In this document: in pieces, positions 27,316 to 37,693 of the stretch
Position numbering within the stretch: position 1 is the stretch's first letter
Layout of the letters: every line of letters starts with the position of its first letter
Assembly: GCA_963575745.1 (NCBI GenBank)
Contig: CAUYUJ010007502.1
Location: 181,001-245,000 of the forward strand
DNA from: Prorocentrum cordatum
Lineage: Eukaryota > Sar > Dinophyceae > Prorocentrales > Prorocentraceae
Direction: 5' to 3'
DNA length: 64,000 bases
The notes under the pieces: generated by a model
Seen by the model: only the letters and a program-made list of their open reading frames with translations
What the model was told of the DNA's origin: nothing
The model's database searches: none
Made by a program: the position numbers and the translations under genes

Positions 27316-28216
27316 CCGCTCCTCCTCCTCCTCCTCCTCCTCTTCCTCCTTCTCCTCCTCCTCCTCCTGCTCCTCCTCCTCCTCCTCCTCCTCCTCCTCC
27401 TCCTCCCCTCTCTCTCTGGCACGCGGCGCGGCGGCGGGCGGCGGCGCCGCCGCCTCCGATGGTCGCCGTCACCGCCGCCGCCAGCACCTGGCGGCGGGGT
27501 GGGGGCGAAGGCGACGACGAGGGCGACGACGACGACGACGACGAGGGCCGACGACGACGACGAGGGACGACGACGACGACGAGGGAGAGGGGGGCGATAG
27601 TAGGAGGAGGTGAAGGAAGCGGCGGAGGTTCAGGGGATGGAGGAGAACCAGAGGGGGGAAGTACGAGGAGGGATCTCCTCTCCTTCTCCCCCCTCCTCCT
27701 CCTCCTCCTCCTCTTCCTCCTCCTCCTCCTCCTCCCCCTTCTCATCCTCCTCTCCATGCCCCCCCGCCCCCCGCCCGCAGGACGACGACGTCGTCGTCAT
27801 CATCGGGGGGGGGGGGCACCTGTTGGCGATGTTGTCGTAGTCGGGGGCGATGTTGTCGTAGTCGGGGGGGGGCGAAGACAGCGCGCGACGACGACGACGA
27901 AAACGACGACGACGATGACGACGACGACGATGACGATGATAATGATGAGTATGACGATGACGATGATGATGATGATGATGACGATGACGAAGATGGGGAC
28001 GACGATGATGACGATGATGGGGAGGACGACGATAATGACGGTGATGAGGATAGTCGTGATGATGGCGACGGTGATGATGATGACGATGATGATAGTGGTG
28101 ATGATGGCGACGATGGTGATGATGACGATGATGATGCTGATGATGATAGTGGTGATGACGATGGCGACGATGGTGATGATGACGATGATGATGATGATAG
28201 TGGCGATGATGGCGAC

Positions 28217-28251
<35 letters not shown>

Positions 28252-28260
28252 CAAATCCCA
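27142..28260. repeat. Chain of (GTC)n, (CTC)n, (GAC)n, (GAT)n tracts
   Basis: (GTC)n 27142-27310, (CTC)n 27310-27415, mixed GAC 27500-27600, CTC 27680-27750, and GAT/GAC 27885-28255. A TGTTGTCGTAGTCGGGG duplication occurs at about 27830 and 27848. No gene is seen. Confidence 0.85.
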
Positions 28261-28374
28261 GGAAGACCGAAACCGATCCCCAACATGCCGAACAGAATTT
28301 GTTTCATAAGGTCAAATAGCAATCAAGGAAGGGAGCGGATCAGGAGAAGATTTCCAGGACAGCGGATCAGGTCC

Positions 28375-28407
28375 GAACCCGCAAGAACCTTGCTAAGGAC
28401 CGCCCAG
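28375..28407 (-). repeat. Right terminal inverted repeat (33 bp)
   Basis: Exact reverse complement of 2539-2571. The next bases, GAGGGAGCACTGGG, continue the minisatellite unit that was interrupted at 2538. GAGG is present on both outer sides. Confidence 0.8.
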
Positions 28408-29444
28408 GAGGGAGCACTGGGCGGGCGCTGGGGCCGCGGGGGTGCGCTGAGACGGCGCGGGGGAGGGGGCGGAGGGGGGGGGGGTGCGGTGCCGAAATAA
28501 AGTGGTCGGGGCGGAGTGGGCACTGGGCGGGCGCTGGAGCCGCGGGGGGCGCTGCAGACGAAGCGCGGGGAGGGGGCGGAGCGGGGGGGGGAGGGGGGGT
28601 TTGCTGTGCCGAAATAAAGTGGTCGGGCGGAGGGGCAACTGGGACGGCGCTGGACCGCGGGAGCGCTGAGCACGAGCGCGGGGGAGGGGGGGGGGCGGAT
28701 GTGTTGGGGGGGGATGCGGCGCCGAAATAAAGTAGTCGAAGCGGAGGGGGCACTGGGCGGGCGCTGGAGCCGCGGGGGGGCGCTGAGACGGCGCGGGGGA
28801 GGGGGCGGAGCGGGGGGGGGTGCGGTGCCGAATAACGTGGTCGGGGCGGAGGGGCACGGGCGGGCGCTAGAGCCAGCGCGGGGCGCTGAGACGCCGGTGG
28901 AGGGGCGGAGGAGCGGGGGAGGGGGGTGCGTGCGAAATAAAAGTGGTTCGGGGAGGCGGAGGGACATTGGCGGCGTGGAACGCGGGGCGCTGAGACGGCG
29001 CGGGGGAGGAGGCGGAGCGGGGAGGGGGGATGCGGTGCCGAAATAAAATGGTCGGGGCGGAGGAGGCACTGGGCGGGCGCTGGAGCCGCGGGGGGGCGCT
29101 GAGACGGCGCGGGGGAAGGGCGGAGCGGGGGGGGGTGCGGTGCCGAAATAAAGTGGTCGAGGCGGAGGGGGCACTGGGCGGGCGCTGGAGCCGCGGGGGG
29201 GCGCTGAGACGGCGCGGGGGAGGGTGCGGAGCGGGGGGGGGTGCGGTGCCGAAATAAAGTGGTCGGGGCGGAGGGGGCACTGGGCGGGCGCTGGAGCCGC
29301 GGGAGGGCGCTGAGACGGAGGGGGCGCATGATGATGATGATGATGTGGATGATGATGATGATGGTGATTATGATGGTGATTATGATGGTGATGATGGTGA
29401 TGATGATGATGATGATGAGGATGATGAGGATGATGATGATGATG

Positions 29445-29482
<38 letters not shown>

Positions 29483-29483
29483 A

Positions 29484-29524
<41 letters not shown>

Positions 29525-29560
29525 AGGGGGGGGGTGCGGTGCCGAAATAAAGTGGTCGGA
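28408..29560 (+). repeat. ~107-bp minisatellite array, right half
   Basis: About nine units of the same repeat and orientation as 1424-2538 (AATAAA-like cores near 28493, 28611, 28720, 28830, 28934, 29041, 29145, 29252 and 29543). A (GAT)n tract (29328-29522) is inserted between the eighth and ninth cores. The last unit ends at about 29560. Confidence 0.9.
29328..29522 (+). repeat. (GAT)n tract inside the minisatellite
   Basis: Nearly 200 bp of GATGATGATG with GGT and TTA variants, splitting one minisatellite unit. Confidence 0.9.
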
Positions 29561-29690
29561 CCTCTAGACACCCTGTGCAAGAGAATAAACGTGTGTGTGT
29601 GTGCTGGCCGAGATATCGGCCGAGTAAGGTCACATTGTCGGACGAAGCCAGGATGAGGACAAGTCCGTTCCAGAGTGTTCCGGGACGCTA

Positions 29691-29820
29691 TCAGAGCGTT
29701 CCGGAACGCTCTGAGACGGCCGCGGCGCCCGAGACATCCTCCAGAGCCGCGGGATCTCACAGATTCTCGATTTATCCTCACCCCCTCACCCGATGTTATC
29801 CTCGTCCTGGCTTCGTCTCA
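29691..29820 (+). repeat. Palindrome-headed dispersed repeat, right copy
   Basis: Begins with a perfect 24-bp palindrome (29691-29714, half TCAGAGCGTTCC) and then matches 860-990 in the same orientation. With that copy it brackets array plus element plus array. Confidence 0.75.
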
Positions 29821-30335
29821 CATTGAGATGCTGCATTCGGCGTTCTAGGAGAACGTGGCAATTTCGGCCGGATCCTTGGCCAGGAGGGGTCCCAAACCCT
29901 TGTGTTCCGCGCTGTCAGCCTGACGAGCAGCGCCGGCGTCGAGAAGCTATGGCCCGCGCGCTCGTGCCCTACGGTCCGGAACTTTGGCTCAGCGCGTCGC
30001 GCTTCCCAGGCGTCCATGTGGGGAGCTTGTGGCGCCAAACGCAAGCGCGCAAGAAGCTATCATGAGGATGTTCCAACCTGCTTGAGCCTCGATGACAAGA
30101 AGGGGTTCCGAGCACCGAGGAAGCACCGAACCTGGACGATTTTCACGTGTTGGGCCTTGGGAGGTCATACGCGCTCGGCACCACTTCGATGCTCTCCTGG
30201 GTGCTCGAAACCATTGTCTGGGACGTGGCCCTGGAGGGCGACGGGAGCCACGTGAAGCTGCCATCGCATCGCCCCCGGCGATCGGGGGGCTCCGCTGGGC
30301 CCCCCACCGCACCCAGAGGCCACCCCGGCGGAGGG
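29821..30335. other. Unique spacer, dispersed-repeat fragment
   Basis: No gene is recognised. About 29955-30015 (CTACGGTCCGGAACTTTGGC, then TCAGCGCGTCGCGC) resembles 38440-38480 and, inverted, 57450-57510. This marks a dispersed repeat. Confidence 0.45.
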
Positions 30336-30362
30336 CGCCTGGGAGCGCCTGGGAGCGCTTGG

Positions 30363-30398
<36 letters not shown>

Positions 30399-30520
30399 CG
30401 GGAACCGCCTGGGAGCGCCTGGGAGCGCCGGGAACCGCCTGGGAGCGCCTGGGAGCGCTTGGAGCGCCTGGGAGCGCCTGGGAGCGCTTGGGAGCGCCTG
30501 GGAGCGCCTGGGAGCGCCTC
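30336..30520 (+). repeat. 10-bp minisatellite (GGGAGCGCCT)n
   Basis: About 18 tandem copies of GGGAGCGCCT/GGGAGCGCTT, some replaced by GGGAACCGCC. Because 10 is not a multiple of three, every frame stays open as a WERLGAPGSA-type 10-residue cycle. Confidence 0.9.
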
Positions 30521-30599
30521 GCCCTCGGCGATCGGGGGGTTCCGCTGGGCCCCCCACCGCACCCGGAGGCCTTCATCGCGAGGCGGCGGGCAGAGCCGC

Positions 30600-31630
30600 G
30601 TTCCTCACTCCTCCTCCTCCTCCCCCTCCACCTCCCCCCCTCCTCTCCATCCTCCTCCATCCCCCTCCTCCTCCTCCTCCTCCTCACTCACCCATCCTCC
30701 TCCTCCACCTCCACCTCCTCCTTCCGCCTCCTCCTCCTCCTCCTCCACCTCCTCACCTCCTCCTCCTCCCTCCTCCTCCTCCTCCCCTCGGGTCGCCTAC
30801 GGCCCTTGGGGAAACCGTGCAGGCGGGCCCAGGGTCCTCTGCGCGCGCTCCCGGGCGGGGGGCGCAGGCCCCGCGGAAGCGGAGCGGCACGCCGCGTCCG
30901 CTCGCGGGGAGGGCTCTCCGAAGGGTTTCGGCGACCCGTCCTCTTCTCCTCCACCTCCTCCTCCTCTCTTCCTCCTCCTCCTCCTCTTCCTCCTCCTCCT
31001 CCTCCTCCTCCTCCTCCTCCTCCCTCCTCGCTCTCCTCCTCCTCCTCCTCTCCTCCTCCTCCCCTCCTCCTCCTCCCCTCTCCTCCTCCTCCTCCTCCTC
31101 CTCCTCCTCCTCCTCCTCATCCTCCTCCTCCTCCTCCTCCTCCTCCTCCTCCTCCTCCTCCCCTCGGGTCGCCTACGGCCCTTGGGGAAACCGTGCAGGC
31201 GGGCCCAGGGTCCTCTGCGCGCGCTCCCGGGCGGGGGGGGGCGCAGGCCCCGCGGAGCGGAGCGGCACGCCGCGTCCGCTCGCGGGGAGGGCTCTCCGAA
31301 GGGCTTCGGCGACCCGTCCTCTTCTCCTCCACCTCCTCCTCTCCTCCGCCTCCTCCTCCTCCTCCTCCTTCCTCCTCCTCTCCTCTTCCCTCCTCCTCCT
31401 CCTCCCTCCTCCTCCTCCTCGTCCTCGTCCTCCTCCTCCTCCTCCTCCTCCTCCTCCTCCTCCTCCTCCTCCTCCTCCTCCTCCTCCCCTCGGGTCGCCT
31501 ACGGCCCCTGGGGAAACCGTGCAGGCGGGCCTGGGGTCCTCTGCGCGCGCTCCCGGGCGGGGGGGGCGCGCTCCCGTCCGCGTGCCTGGATGCCTCCTGG
31601 CTCAAGCCGTTTTGGCATGAGTCGCCTTTT
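30600..31630 (+). repeat. (CTC)n tracts with three ~180-bp GC modules
   Basis: Long (CTC)n tracts (30600-30785, 30945-31160 and 31325-31490) alternate with a nearly identical module. The module begins CCCCTCGGGTCGCCTACGGC and contains GAGCGGCACGCCGCGTCC (30786-30945, 31160-31325, and a shorter one at 31491-31575). The whole is a ~350-bp higher-order tandem repeat. Confidence 0.85.
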
Positions 31631-32080
31631 GGAGCAGCCCTCCGCGGTCGGTGGGACGCCGCGCGCACAGCCTCGGGCCTCCCTAGTGGGCTCCGAGCAG
31701 ATGGGGTCTCAGGATCGCGAGGCGTCGCGGCGTCGCCTACGCACCGCCGAACCCCGAGGTGGAGCCTGATTTTCTCCACGCCGACGGCGCCGATGCATCG
31801 CCGGCGTCGCCGATGCATCGGCGATGCACTGGCGATGCGGCCGGATCCTCCGGCCCCAGCTGCTCGGACTCCCAGCGGGGAGGCCTCGGACAGCACAGCG
31901 TGCTGCAACTCATGGGGCAAGGCCTCGCCACCAGCGCGTGCGCCTGCTCCCCCAGCGGCGGCGGCGACGGCGTGCTCCACGCAGCGCAGGAAGCCCGTGC
32001 GCCAGGGGCTGCGGCCGAGGATCCCCAGACTCAAGCAGTGGCCAAGCGCTCTGACTGCCTGCACGGTCGGACCGAGGTAT
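31630..32080 (+). other. GC-rich island, possible exon of unknown gene
   Basis: About 31630-31720 carries a dispersed repeat (GCGGTCGGTGGGACGCCGCG) also found near 38695 and 48800. About 31860-32073 is open in two plus-strand frames and ends at GACCGAG|GTATGAG, a fair 5' splice site. That makes it a possible exon upstream of the ankyrin gene, but without a recognisable domain. Confidence 0.25.
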
Positions 32081-32447
32081 GAGAGCGAGGTCGGTCCGGG
32101 GAGGATGCCCTTATGTTCTTCGTGCTGGTTGCATGTTCTTGTGCTTCCTGGGGGCGAGCACCCTCGAATGTTCTTCAGTTTGGGCCGGCGAAAAATCTCG
32201 TGTTCTCAGGGGATGGCTTTCCTTCAATACTAGGTCCGACTATGGGTCCGCCAAGGGATGTTCCAGGAACCTTGGTTGTTGAACAGCATGTTCTTCACAC
32301 ATTTCTGGGTAAGGCCGTCTTGCTGCTTCCATCAACCAGCTTCATGTTCTAAGACATTGCGCTTCCCAAACGTCCTCAGTGGGTTCTTGCTTCCTCAGGA
32401 CACCCCGAGCAGTACACTCCTGATCCCCGTGTCTTTCTCTCATCGCA
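32081..32447. other. Spacer, nothing recognised
   Basis: GC content is lower here. Several ATGTTCTT words recur (32112, 32132, 32168 and 32288). No gene is seen. Confidence 0.4.
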
Positions 32448-32520
32448 CACGCACGCGTTCAATCACACATTCTCACATCCACACACACATACACCCACAC
32501 ACGCACACACGCACACACAG

Positions 32521-32551
<31 letters not shown>

Positions 32552-32600
32552 CACACGCTCACATTCACACACTCACGAAGTCACACGCTTCCACACTCGC
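32448..32600 (+). repeat. (CA)n microsatellite
   Basis: ACACACAC with interspersed CG and TT variants. The H/T-rich frames are not coding. Confidence 0.9.
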
Positions 32601-33130
32601 ACACCCACGTTGAGGAAGTCTCGAGCGGGAGCCTCGTGTGTGAGCGAGTCGCGAGGCAGCGTTGGGCGCGAGCCTCTCCCGATGGGATTCCCTCCTCCAT
32701 GCTCGAATCCGACCGGGGTCATTCAAACCTTGCAGCTGTGGTCACTTTGGGGTTCGTCCGGCCAGAATCTGGAGGACGTCTCAAGCGGGAGCCTCGTTTG
32801 GGAGTGAATCGCGAAGAAGTCTCTCGCGGGAGACCCCTCCCTATGGGATCCCCGTGGTCATCCAAACCCTGTAACCATCGTGTCTTTTCGGCTCCTCGGG
32901 CCTGAGTCTGAATGAAGTCTCGAGGGGGAGCCTTGTTTGAGAGTGAATTGCGAAGACGTCACTAGCGGTAGCCCTCTCCCTATGGGGTCCCCGCATCCAT
33001 GTTCGAATCCGAGCGGGTCATTCGCTTACTGAAGCAGGCATACTATTTGAGTGCCACAAGTCGCAAAGTGTGAGGACGTCTCGAGCGGGAGCCTCGTTTG
33101 TTAGCCAATCGCACTAAAGTGTCGAGCGGG
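32601..33130 (+). repeat. Dispersed repeats of GTCTCGAGCGGGAGCCTCGT
   Basis: At least six copies of a (G/A)AGTCTCGAGCGGGAGCCT-type word (about 32613, 32782, 32908, 32957, 33072 and 33118), with a TCGAATCCGA(G/C)CGGGxTCATTC partner. Spacing is 45-170 bp. Confidence 0.7.
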
Positions 33131-33139
33131 AGCCCGAGG

Positions 33140-33615
33140 CGCAAAGGTTACACAGGTCCCACAGGTCCCACAGGCCGAACAGGACTCACAGAGCCCACGG
33201 TTCCCACAGGTCGCTCAAGGCCAACACGCTCCACACGGCCCACCGGTTCCAAAGGCCCCACAGGTCACACAGGTCCACGGGTCTCGTTAGTCTCACAAGT
33301 CTCACAGGTCTCACAGGTCTAACACCTCGCACAGGTCCCAGGGGTCCCACAAGTGCCACAGACCCCAGAGATCCCTCAGGCCGCACAGGTCCAACGAAGA
33401 TTCCACAGGTCCCACACGTCTTACAGGATTCGCAAGTCCCCCAAGACCCATAGATCCAACACACCCTGCAGGCCGCATATTTTTTTTGATGGGCCCCAAG
33501 TCTCACGGATTCCGCAGGCTGCTCAGGTCGCGCAGGGCCCGCAGGTAGCACAAGCCCTGCAAGTCTCAAAAGCCCCACGGGCCCCACAGGTCTCAACGGC
33601 CTCACAGGTCGCATC
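33140..33615 (+). repeat. ~9-bp (CACAGGTCT)n repeat
   Basis: Degenerate CACAGGTCCCACAGGCC-type repeats across about 475 bp. One frame mimics collagen (GPT triplets), a by-product of the 9-bp unit. Confidence 0.8.
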
Positions 33616-33724
33616 CTGGCATCCTGGCATCATCACCATCGTGAGTCGTCGATGATGATGATGTATCATGAGCACTCAGGCGCATTGTTAGGAAGGCCTT
33701 ACGGCCAGTGCCGCCGACCCTGAA

Positions 33725-33729
33725 GGAGA

Positions 33730-33801
<72 letters not shown>

Positions 33802-34320
33802 GCGGCGGCCGCGGCGGCGGCGGCGGCGACGGAGACGGCGATGCGACTGCGCTGACGCTTTGGAGTCCTTCTTGGGGCTCTCTTGGGAACCTATTGGGCT
33901 CTCTTGGGGGGCCTCTTGGAGGACTTCTGGGGAAGCTCCGTGGCAACTTGGAGCCGCCTCGGAGCAGACCTGAGGCTTCTTGGGGGCATGTAGGAAAACA
34001 TGCAGCACCCCGCAGCAGCAGATGTGAGTCGGGAGGGTGCCTCCGGGGTGTGCTGGGGGTCTGGGAGGAGGGGGCGATGGTGGCCCCCCCTTTTCCATCA
34101 GGGGGGAGGCGCAGGGAGGGGTCTTGAGCTCTCCGTGCCCACAAGGGGGCCCCCCCCTGTCCCCTCTGCCCACAAAGGTGAGCCCCCCCCCGGTGGGGAA
34201 GTCACGACCCCGGGGACCCCCTCGGGAACCCCCCTGGGACCCCCTCCTCCTCCTCCTCCTCCTCCTCCTCCTCCTCCTCCTCCTCCTCCTCCTCCTCCTC
34301 CTCCTCCTGGCACCCACCCC
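33725..34320. repeat. (GAC)n/(GGC)n block, spacer, (CTC)n block
   Basis: (GAC)n/(GGC)n at 33729-33835, a CTTGGGG-rich piece (33870-33990) and (CTC)n at 34234-34310. No gene is seen. Confidence 0.75.
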
Positions 34321-36195
34321 CCCACGACCTCCCCTGCTGGACCACCCAGGACCCCCCCAAAGGTTCTCTCCTCCCACCCCCGCCAGCACCCCCGCCGAAT
34401 CTTGACGCTGTTTGCTTTCCGTCTGGCTGGGTCCTTGGAGGAGGAGGAGGGCCCAGGGAAAGAGAGGGAGCGGCGACGGCGACGACGACTCCAACGGAAA
34501 AACGTTTCACACACGCCGACAGGGTCGGCGGATTGAGTTCTCAAAACGTGTCGTGGTAGCCCTGCAGGAATACTAGGAGGGCCGGCCCATTCTCAACAGA
34601 CCTCCGACGTTGTGCGTGTGTCAATGCGTGACCCCAGAGGTCCTGACCTTTCCGTCAGCTCTGGGCGTCCCACTCTTGTACGCCGCGGGCCTTTTTTGTC
34701 CAGTTTCGGGCGCCCAGGACCAGCACAGCTCGATCTGGCTCCAAACATGTGAGGTTGATTCAGTACTCTGCTCGAGTTCTGCATGATCTTGCACGTCGTC
34801 TTGCGACGCCGGATCTCAGGGCTTCCCGTGGGTAGTCCTGCGTGCTGGAATCATTTCTGGCGGCCCCAGAGTCCGATCGACGGGGGGCCCATCGGTCACC
34901 ACCACCAAACTTCCCCAACCCAACCCGAAGTCCCCAGTTTGCCCTCCACTCTCAGTCGGGGGGGTGTCGGGGAACACTGGAACAACACACATTGAATCAA
35001 GTCGGGCCCGTCCCCCTACAAGAGGAATATTCAAAAATAGTCCAAAAACAGTGTGGGGACTGTTTATTGAGCATTTTTTTGACAAATGTGGGGGTATGTT
35101 TTTGATATGTCTTATCTTTTGTCGAAAATGCCCCCGTCGGGGGACACGCCCGACTGGCTCGAGATCGAGGAGCACCGCGCCCGCAGCGGCGAAACGTCGT
35201 GCCCTCGGAGGCCCGGGCCCCGGCCTCGGAGGGCACGCATTGGGCGGCGAGCCCCGGGGGGAAGCTGACAGCGCGCCGCGGGGCGCGATGTGCGATGCTC
35301 GTCGTCGCGGACGACGACGTCGTCGTCGTCGCCAGGGCTGAAATGAGAAGGAGAATGCCTTCTCAGAAGGCGGCGGGGTTTCTCAGGAGCCTCTTGGCAC
35401 TCGCTCAGAGAAGTCGTCTCGGAGAAGTCCGCGCCGCACACCGCACCCAGAGAAGTCGGCTCTGCCTTCTGGGAAGGCCTGGAGCACTTGCCAGAAGGCC
35501 GGAGGCCTTCTGAGCCTGCTGAGAAGGCCCGCTCCCTCCGTAACTCAGGCCTCCGGTGGCCCTTCGGGACCATCCGGGCACCCCTGGAATCGCGGTCGAT
35601 GTTTCTCCCCCAATCCCCGAGTTTTCGTCCGAAAAGTTTGGCCGCTCAGAACATTGGGAAAACCATGGGATATACCCCAAGGGGGCTATTCGGACGCACC
35701 CCTTTCGAGGATGGACGCCCCCCCATCGTATATCCCAGGGTTGGGCCCCAAATTTCTGGTCCATTCGGAAACCCCACGAAGCCTGGGACAGGGGTCGACA
35801 TATCCCCTGATACGGCAGGTTCGCGTCGTGTCGACCGGCGGCGACCCCGACGCCGGCGTTCAACGTTGAACGCCTGCGGCGGCCCAGAATCGGTCGATGC
35901 TGAACGATCGGACGTGGCGGAACGGGCCGCTCGCTCAAGGTGGAACGATCCCTGCGGTGTCAGGAACCAACGCCTGGGTCGTCACGACACGAAGCTTTCG
36001 TACCAGCACGCTCTCGGCGAGGCGCCGCGGCGAGAGCGCCTCCCGAGGCGGGGCGGGCGCCAACGGCATCGACGAACGCGCCCGGCCTCCCGCGCAGAGC
36101 CTCGGGCCGCCCTCTGCCTGCGCGCCCCCGAGCAGGCCCGCCCCCCCCTCCCCCCCCTGGGGGCTCGCCGCCCTCTGGAGGATCGGGCCGGACGA
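34321..36195. other. Unique GC-rich stretch, no gene recognised
   Basis: Mostly non-repetitive. Contains several palindromic fragments (for example GAGAAGGCGGCGG/GCCTTCTCAG around 35350-35530, where TTCTCAGAAGGC and its relatives recur). ORFs overlap on both strands with no convincing domain. It could be intron of the ankyrin gene or plain intergenic DNA. Confidence 0.35.
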
Positions 36196-36199
36196 CAGG

Positions 36200-36540
36200 G
36201 GGGGAAATTGGGCAAGGGGGGGGGGGCTACGAAGTCTGCGGCAGGCCGCTGGTTTCGGCCCCACCGAGGGGCCCACTCCTCGATGCATAGGTCGAAGTCG
36301 CCTCCGGCGCCTGGAGGCGCCGGAGGCGACAGCAGCCACGCGAGCTGCTTCTCGCGCCCCTCCTCTGCTAACAGGGGGGGAAATTGGGCAAGGGGGGGGT
36401 ACGAAATCTGCGGCGTGCCGCTGGTTTCGGCCCCACCGAGGGGCCCACTCCTCGATGCACAAGTCGCCTCCGGCGCCCGGAGGCGCCGGAGGCGACAGCA
36501 GCCACGCGAGCCGCTTCTCGCGCCCCTCCTCTGCCATCCA
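36200..36540 (+). repeat. ~170-bp tandem duplication with palindrome
   Basis: Two copies (about 36200-36372 and 36376-36534) of a unit. It starts GGGGGGAAATTGGGCAAGGG, includes GGCCCCACCGAGGGGCCCAC, and has a palindrome CGCCTCCGGCGCC-GGCGCCGGAGGCG (about 36299-36328 in copy 1). The second copy lacks about 10 bp. Confidence 0.8.
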
Positions 36541-36629
36541 CCCCCTGTCGCCCGGCCCGAGAGGAGCCCGCGCCCGCCGCGGCTGCCAGCGACGGCGGGA
36601 GCGAGCTGCTCCAGGAGGACTGCATGGGG

Positions 36630-36800
36630 CACTCCTCCTCCTCCTCCTCCTCCTCCTCCTCCTCCTCCTCCTCCTCCTCCTCCTCTCCTCCTCCTCCTCC
36701 TCCCCTCCTCCTCCTCCCCCTCCCCCCCCTCCTCCCTCCTCCCCTCCTCCCTCTCCTCCTCCTCCTCCTCCTCCTCCTCCTCCTCCTCCTCCTCCTCCTC
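36630..36800 (+). repeat. (CTC)n microsatellite
   Basis: About 170 bp of CTC triplets with CCC interruptions. Confidence 0.9.
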
Positions 36801-37442
36801 CTCCGGGCCGGCCGCGCTGGGCGCGGTGCCCCCCGGGGGGGGGGGGCCCGGGGGGTCCGGGCGCGCCGCAATCTGGGCTGAAGACGGGCACGTCCCCCTA
36901 CAGGAGGAAGATGCAAGAAGGGTAGAGCAAACATGGATTGGTGACGACTCTTCGTGCTGTGACCGTTGCCGATGTTTTGGGGCTGTCTTAATTAATTTGT
37001 CTTCCAAGCGCCGCCGGTAGGAGGACACGCCCGACAGACGCCTGGGCCTCTCTGGCAGGCGTCGGCCGAGGCCCAGGATTTCGCAGACAACGAGAGTATA
37101 CCCTGGGATCTGGGCGCTGCAGCTGTTGCACGCGGGGCGTTTTCGCCCAGTTTCAGGCCACGGGACCCTCACAGATCGGCCAGGCTGGAAAGATGGCGCA
37201 TAGAGATAGGGTCTGGGGCTCCAGTCGTGATGTTTCTCGACCCTGTATTTTTTCGCGACGTCGGATCTCAGGGAACATTGTTTTTCATAGTTGTCTGCCT
37301 TTGGGGCCCCTCGCCGTGCCCGGGGACCGTTGACAAACTACTCAAGGAGCTTGCACGGGGTGAAGGGTCAGGACTTTGGGGACCCCGTCTAGAAAAATCA
37401 ACGAGTCATCGCCTTTCGGGAATCTGCACAAATATAAGTTTG

Positions 37443-37576
37443 CGGAGCTCTGCGCGGATTTCTTGGATCGGCGCTGGCATGGCGCCCCCTGGCGGCGCAC
37501 CCGGCGCCGCCCCTGGCGCGCTCCGCGCGCCAGGGAGGGGGGTCCAGCGCCGATCCAAGGGATCCGCGCGGAACTC
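37443..37576. mobile_element. Snapback MITE-like element
   Basis: Inverted arms of about 34 bp, GGAG(C/T)TC(T/C)GCGCGGAT...CTTGGATCGGCGCTGG, enclose a GGCGCCCCTGGCGGCGC centre that is itself palindromic. Single-arm or diverged relatives lie at about 38128-38215, 42353-42430, 42690-42770 and 58495-58605. No coding capacity, as expected for a non-autonomous element. Confidence 0.7.
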
Positions 37577-37693
37577 CGGCCGTTTCTGGCTGTGCCCGTC
37601 TTTCACCACCCACCAAACCACCCCAACCCACCCGGGGTCTTCGGATTGGGTTGGGGTGGCATGGTCGGTAGTCAATCCGTGGCTCTCCTGCAG

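Larger units (their letters stand above)
2539..28407. mobile_element. Giant (~25.9 kb) TIR-bounded element
   Basis: Seen directly: a 33-bp perfect inverted repeat (2539-2571 and 28375-28407) interrupts one minisatellite array. The left array ends GGGGCGGAGG and the right array resumes GAGGGAGCACTGGGCGG. Deleting the segment plus one GAGG copy gives GGCGGAGGGAGCACTGGG, which differs from the array consensus GGCGGAGGGGGCACTGGG by one base. So the boundaries, a short (4-bp) flank duplication and an uninterrupted empty site all agree with insertion of one unit. Inside are a hAT-like transposase-family gene, a C5 DNA methyltransferase and five other protein genes. The size is in the range of Polinton/Maverick elements, but I see no DNA polymerase B, capsid or tyrosine recombinase gene. 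A 4-bp duplication also does not fit the 8 bp expected of a hAT element, so which enzyme mobilised it is open. An alternative is a chance inverted pair in a rearranged array. Confidence 0.7.

Noticed and set aside
2539-28407. Reading the large element as a Polinton/Maverick or giant-virus insertion
   Set aside because: The size fits, but I found no DNA polymerase B, packaging ATPase, protease or capsid-like gene in any frame.
33098-33322. Collagen-like GPT repeat peptide
   Set aside because: A by-product of a degenerate 9-bp DNA repeat, with no signal peptide or flanking domain.
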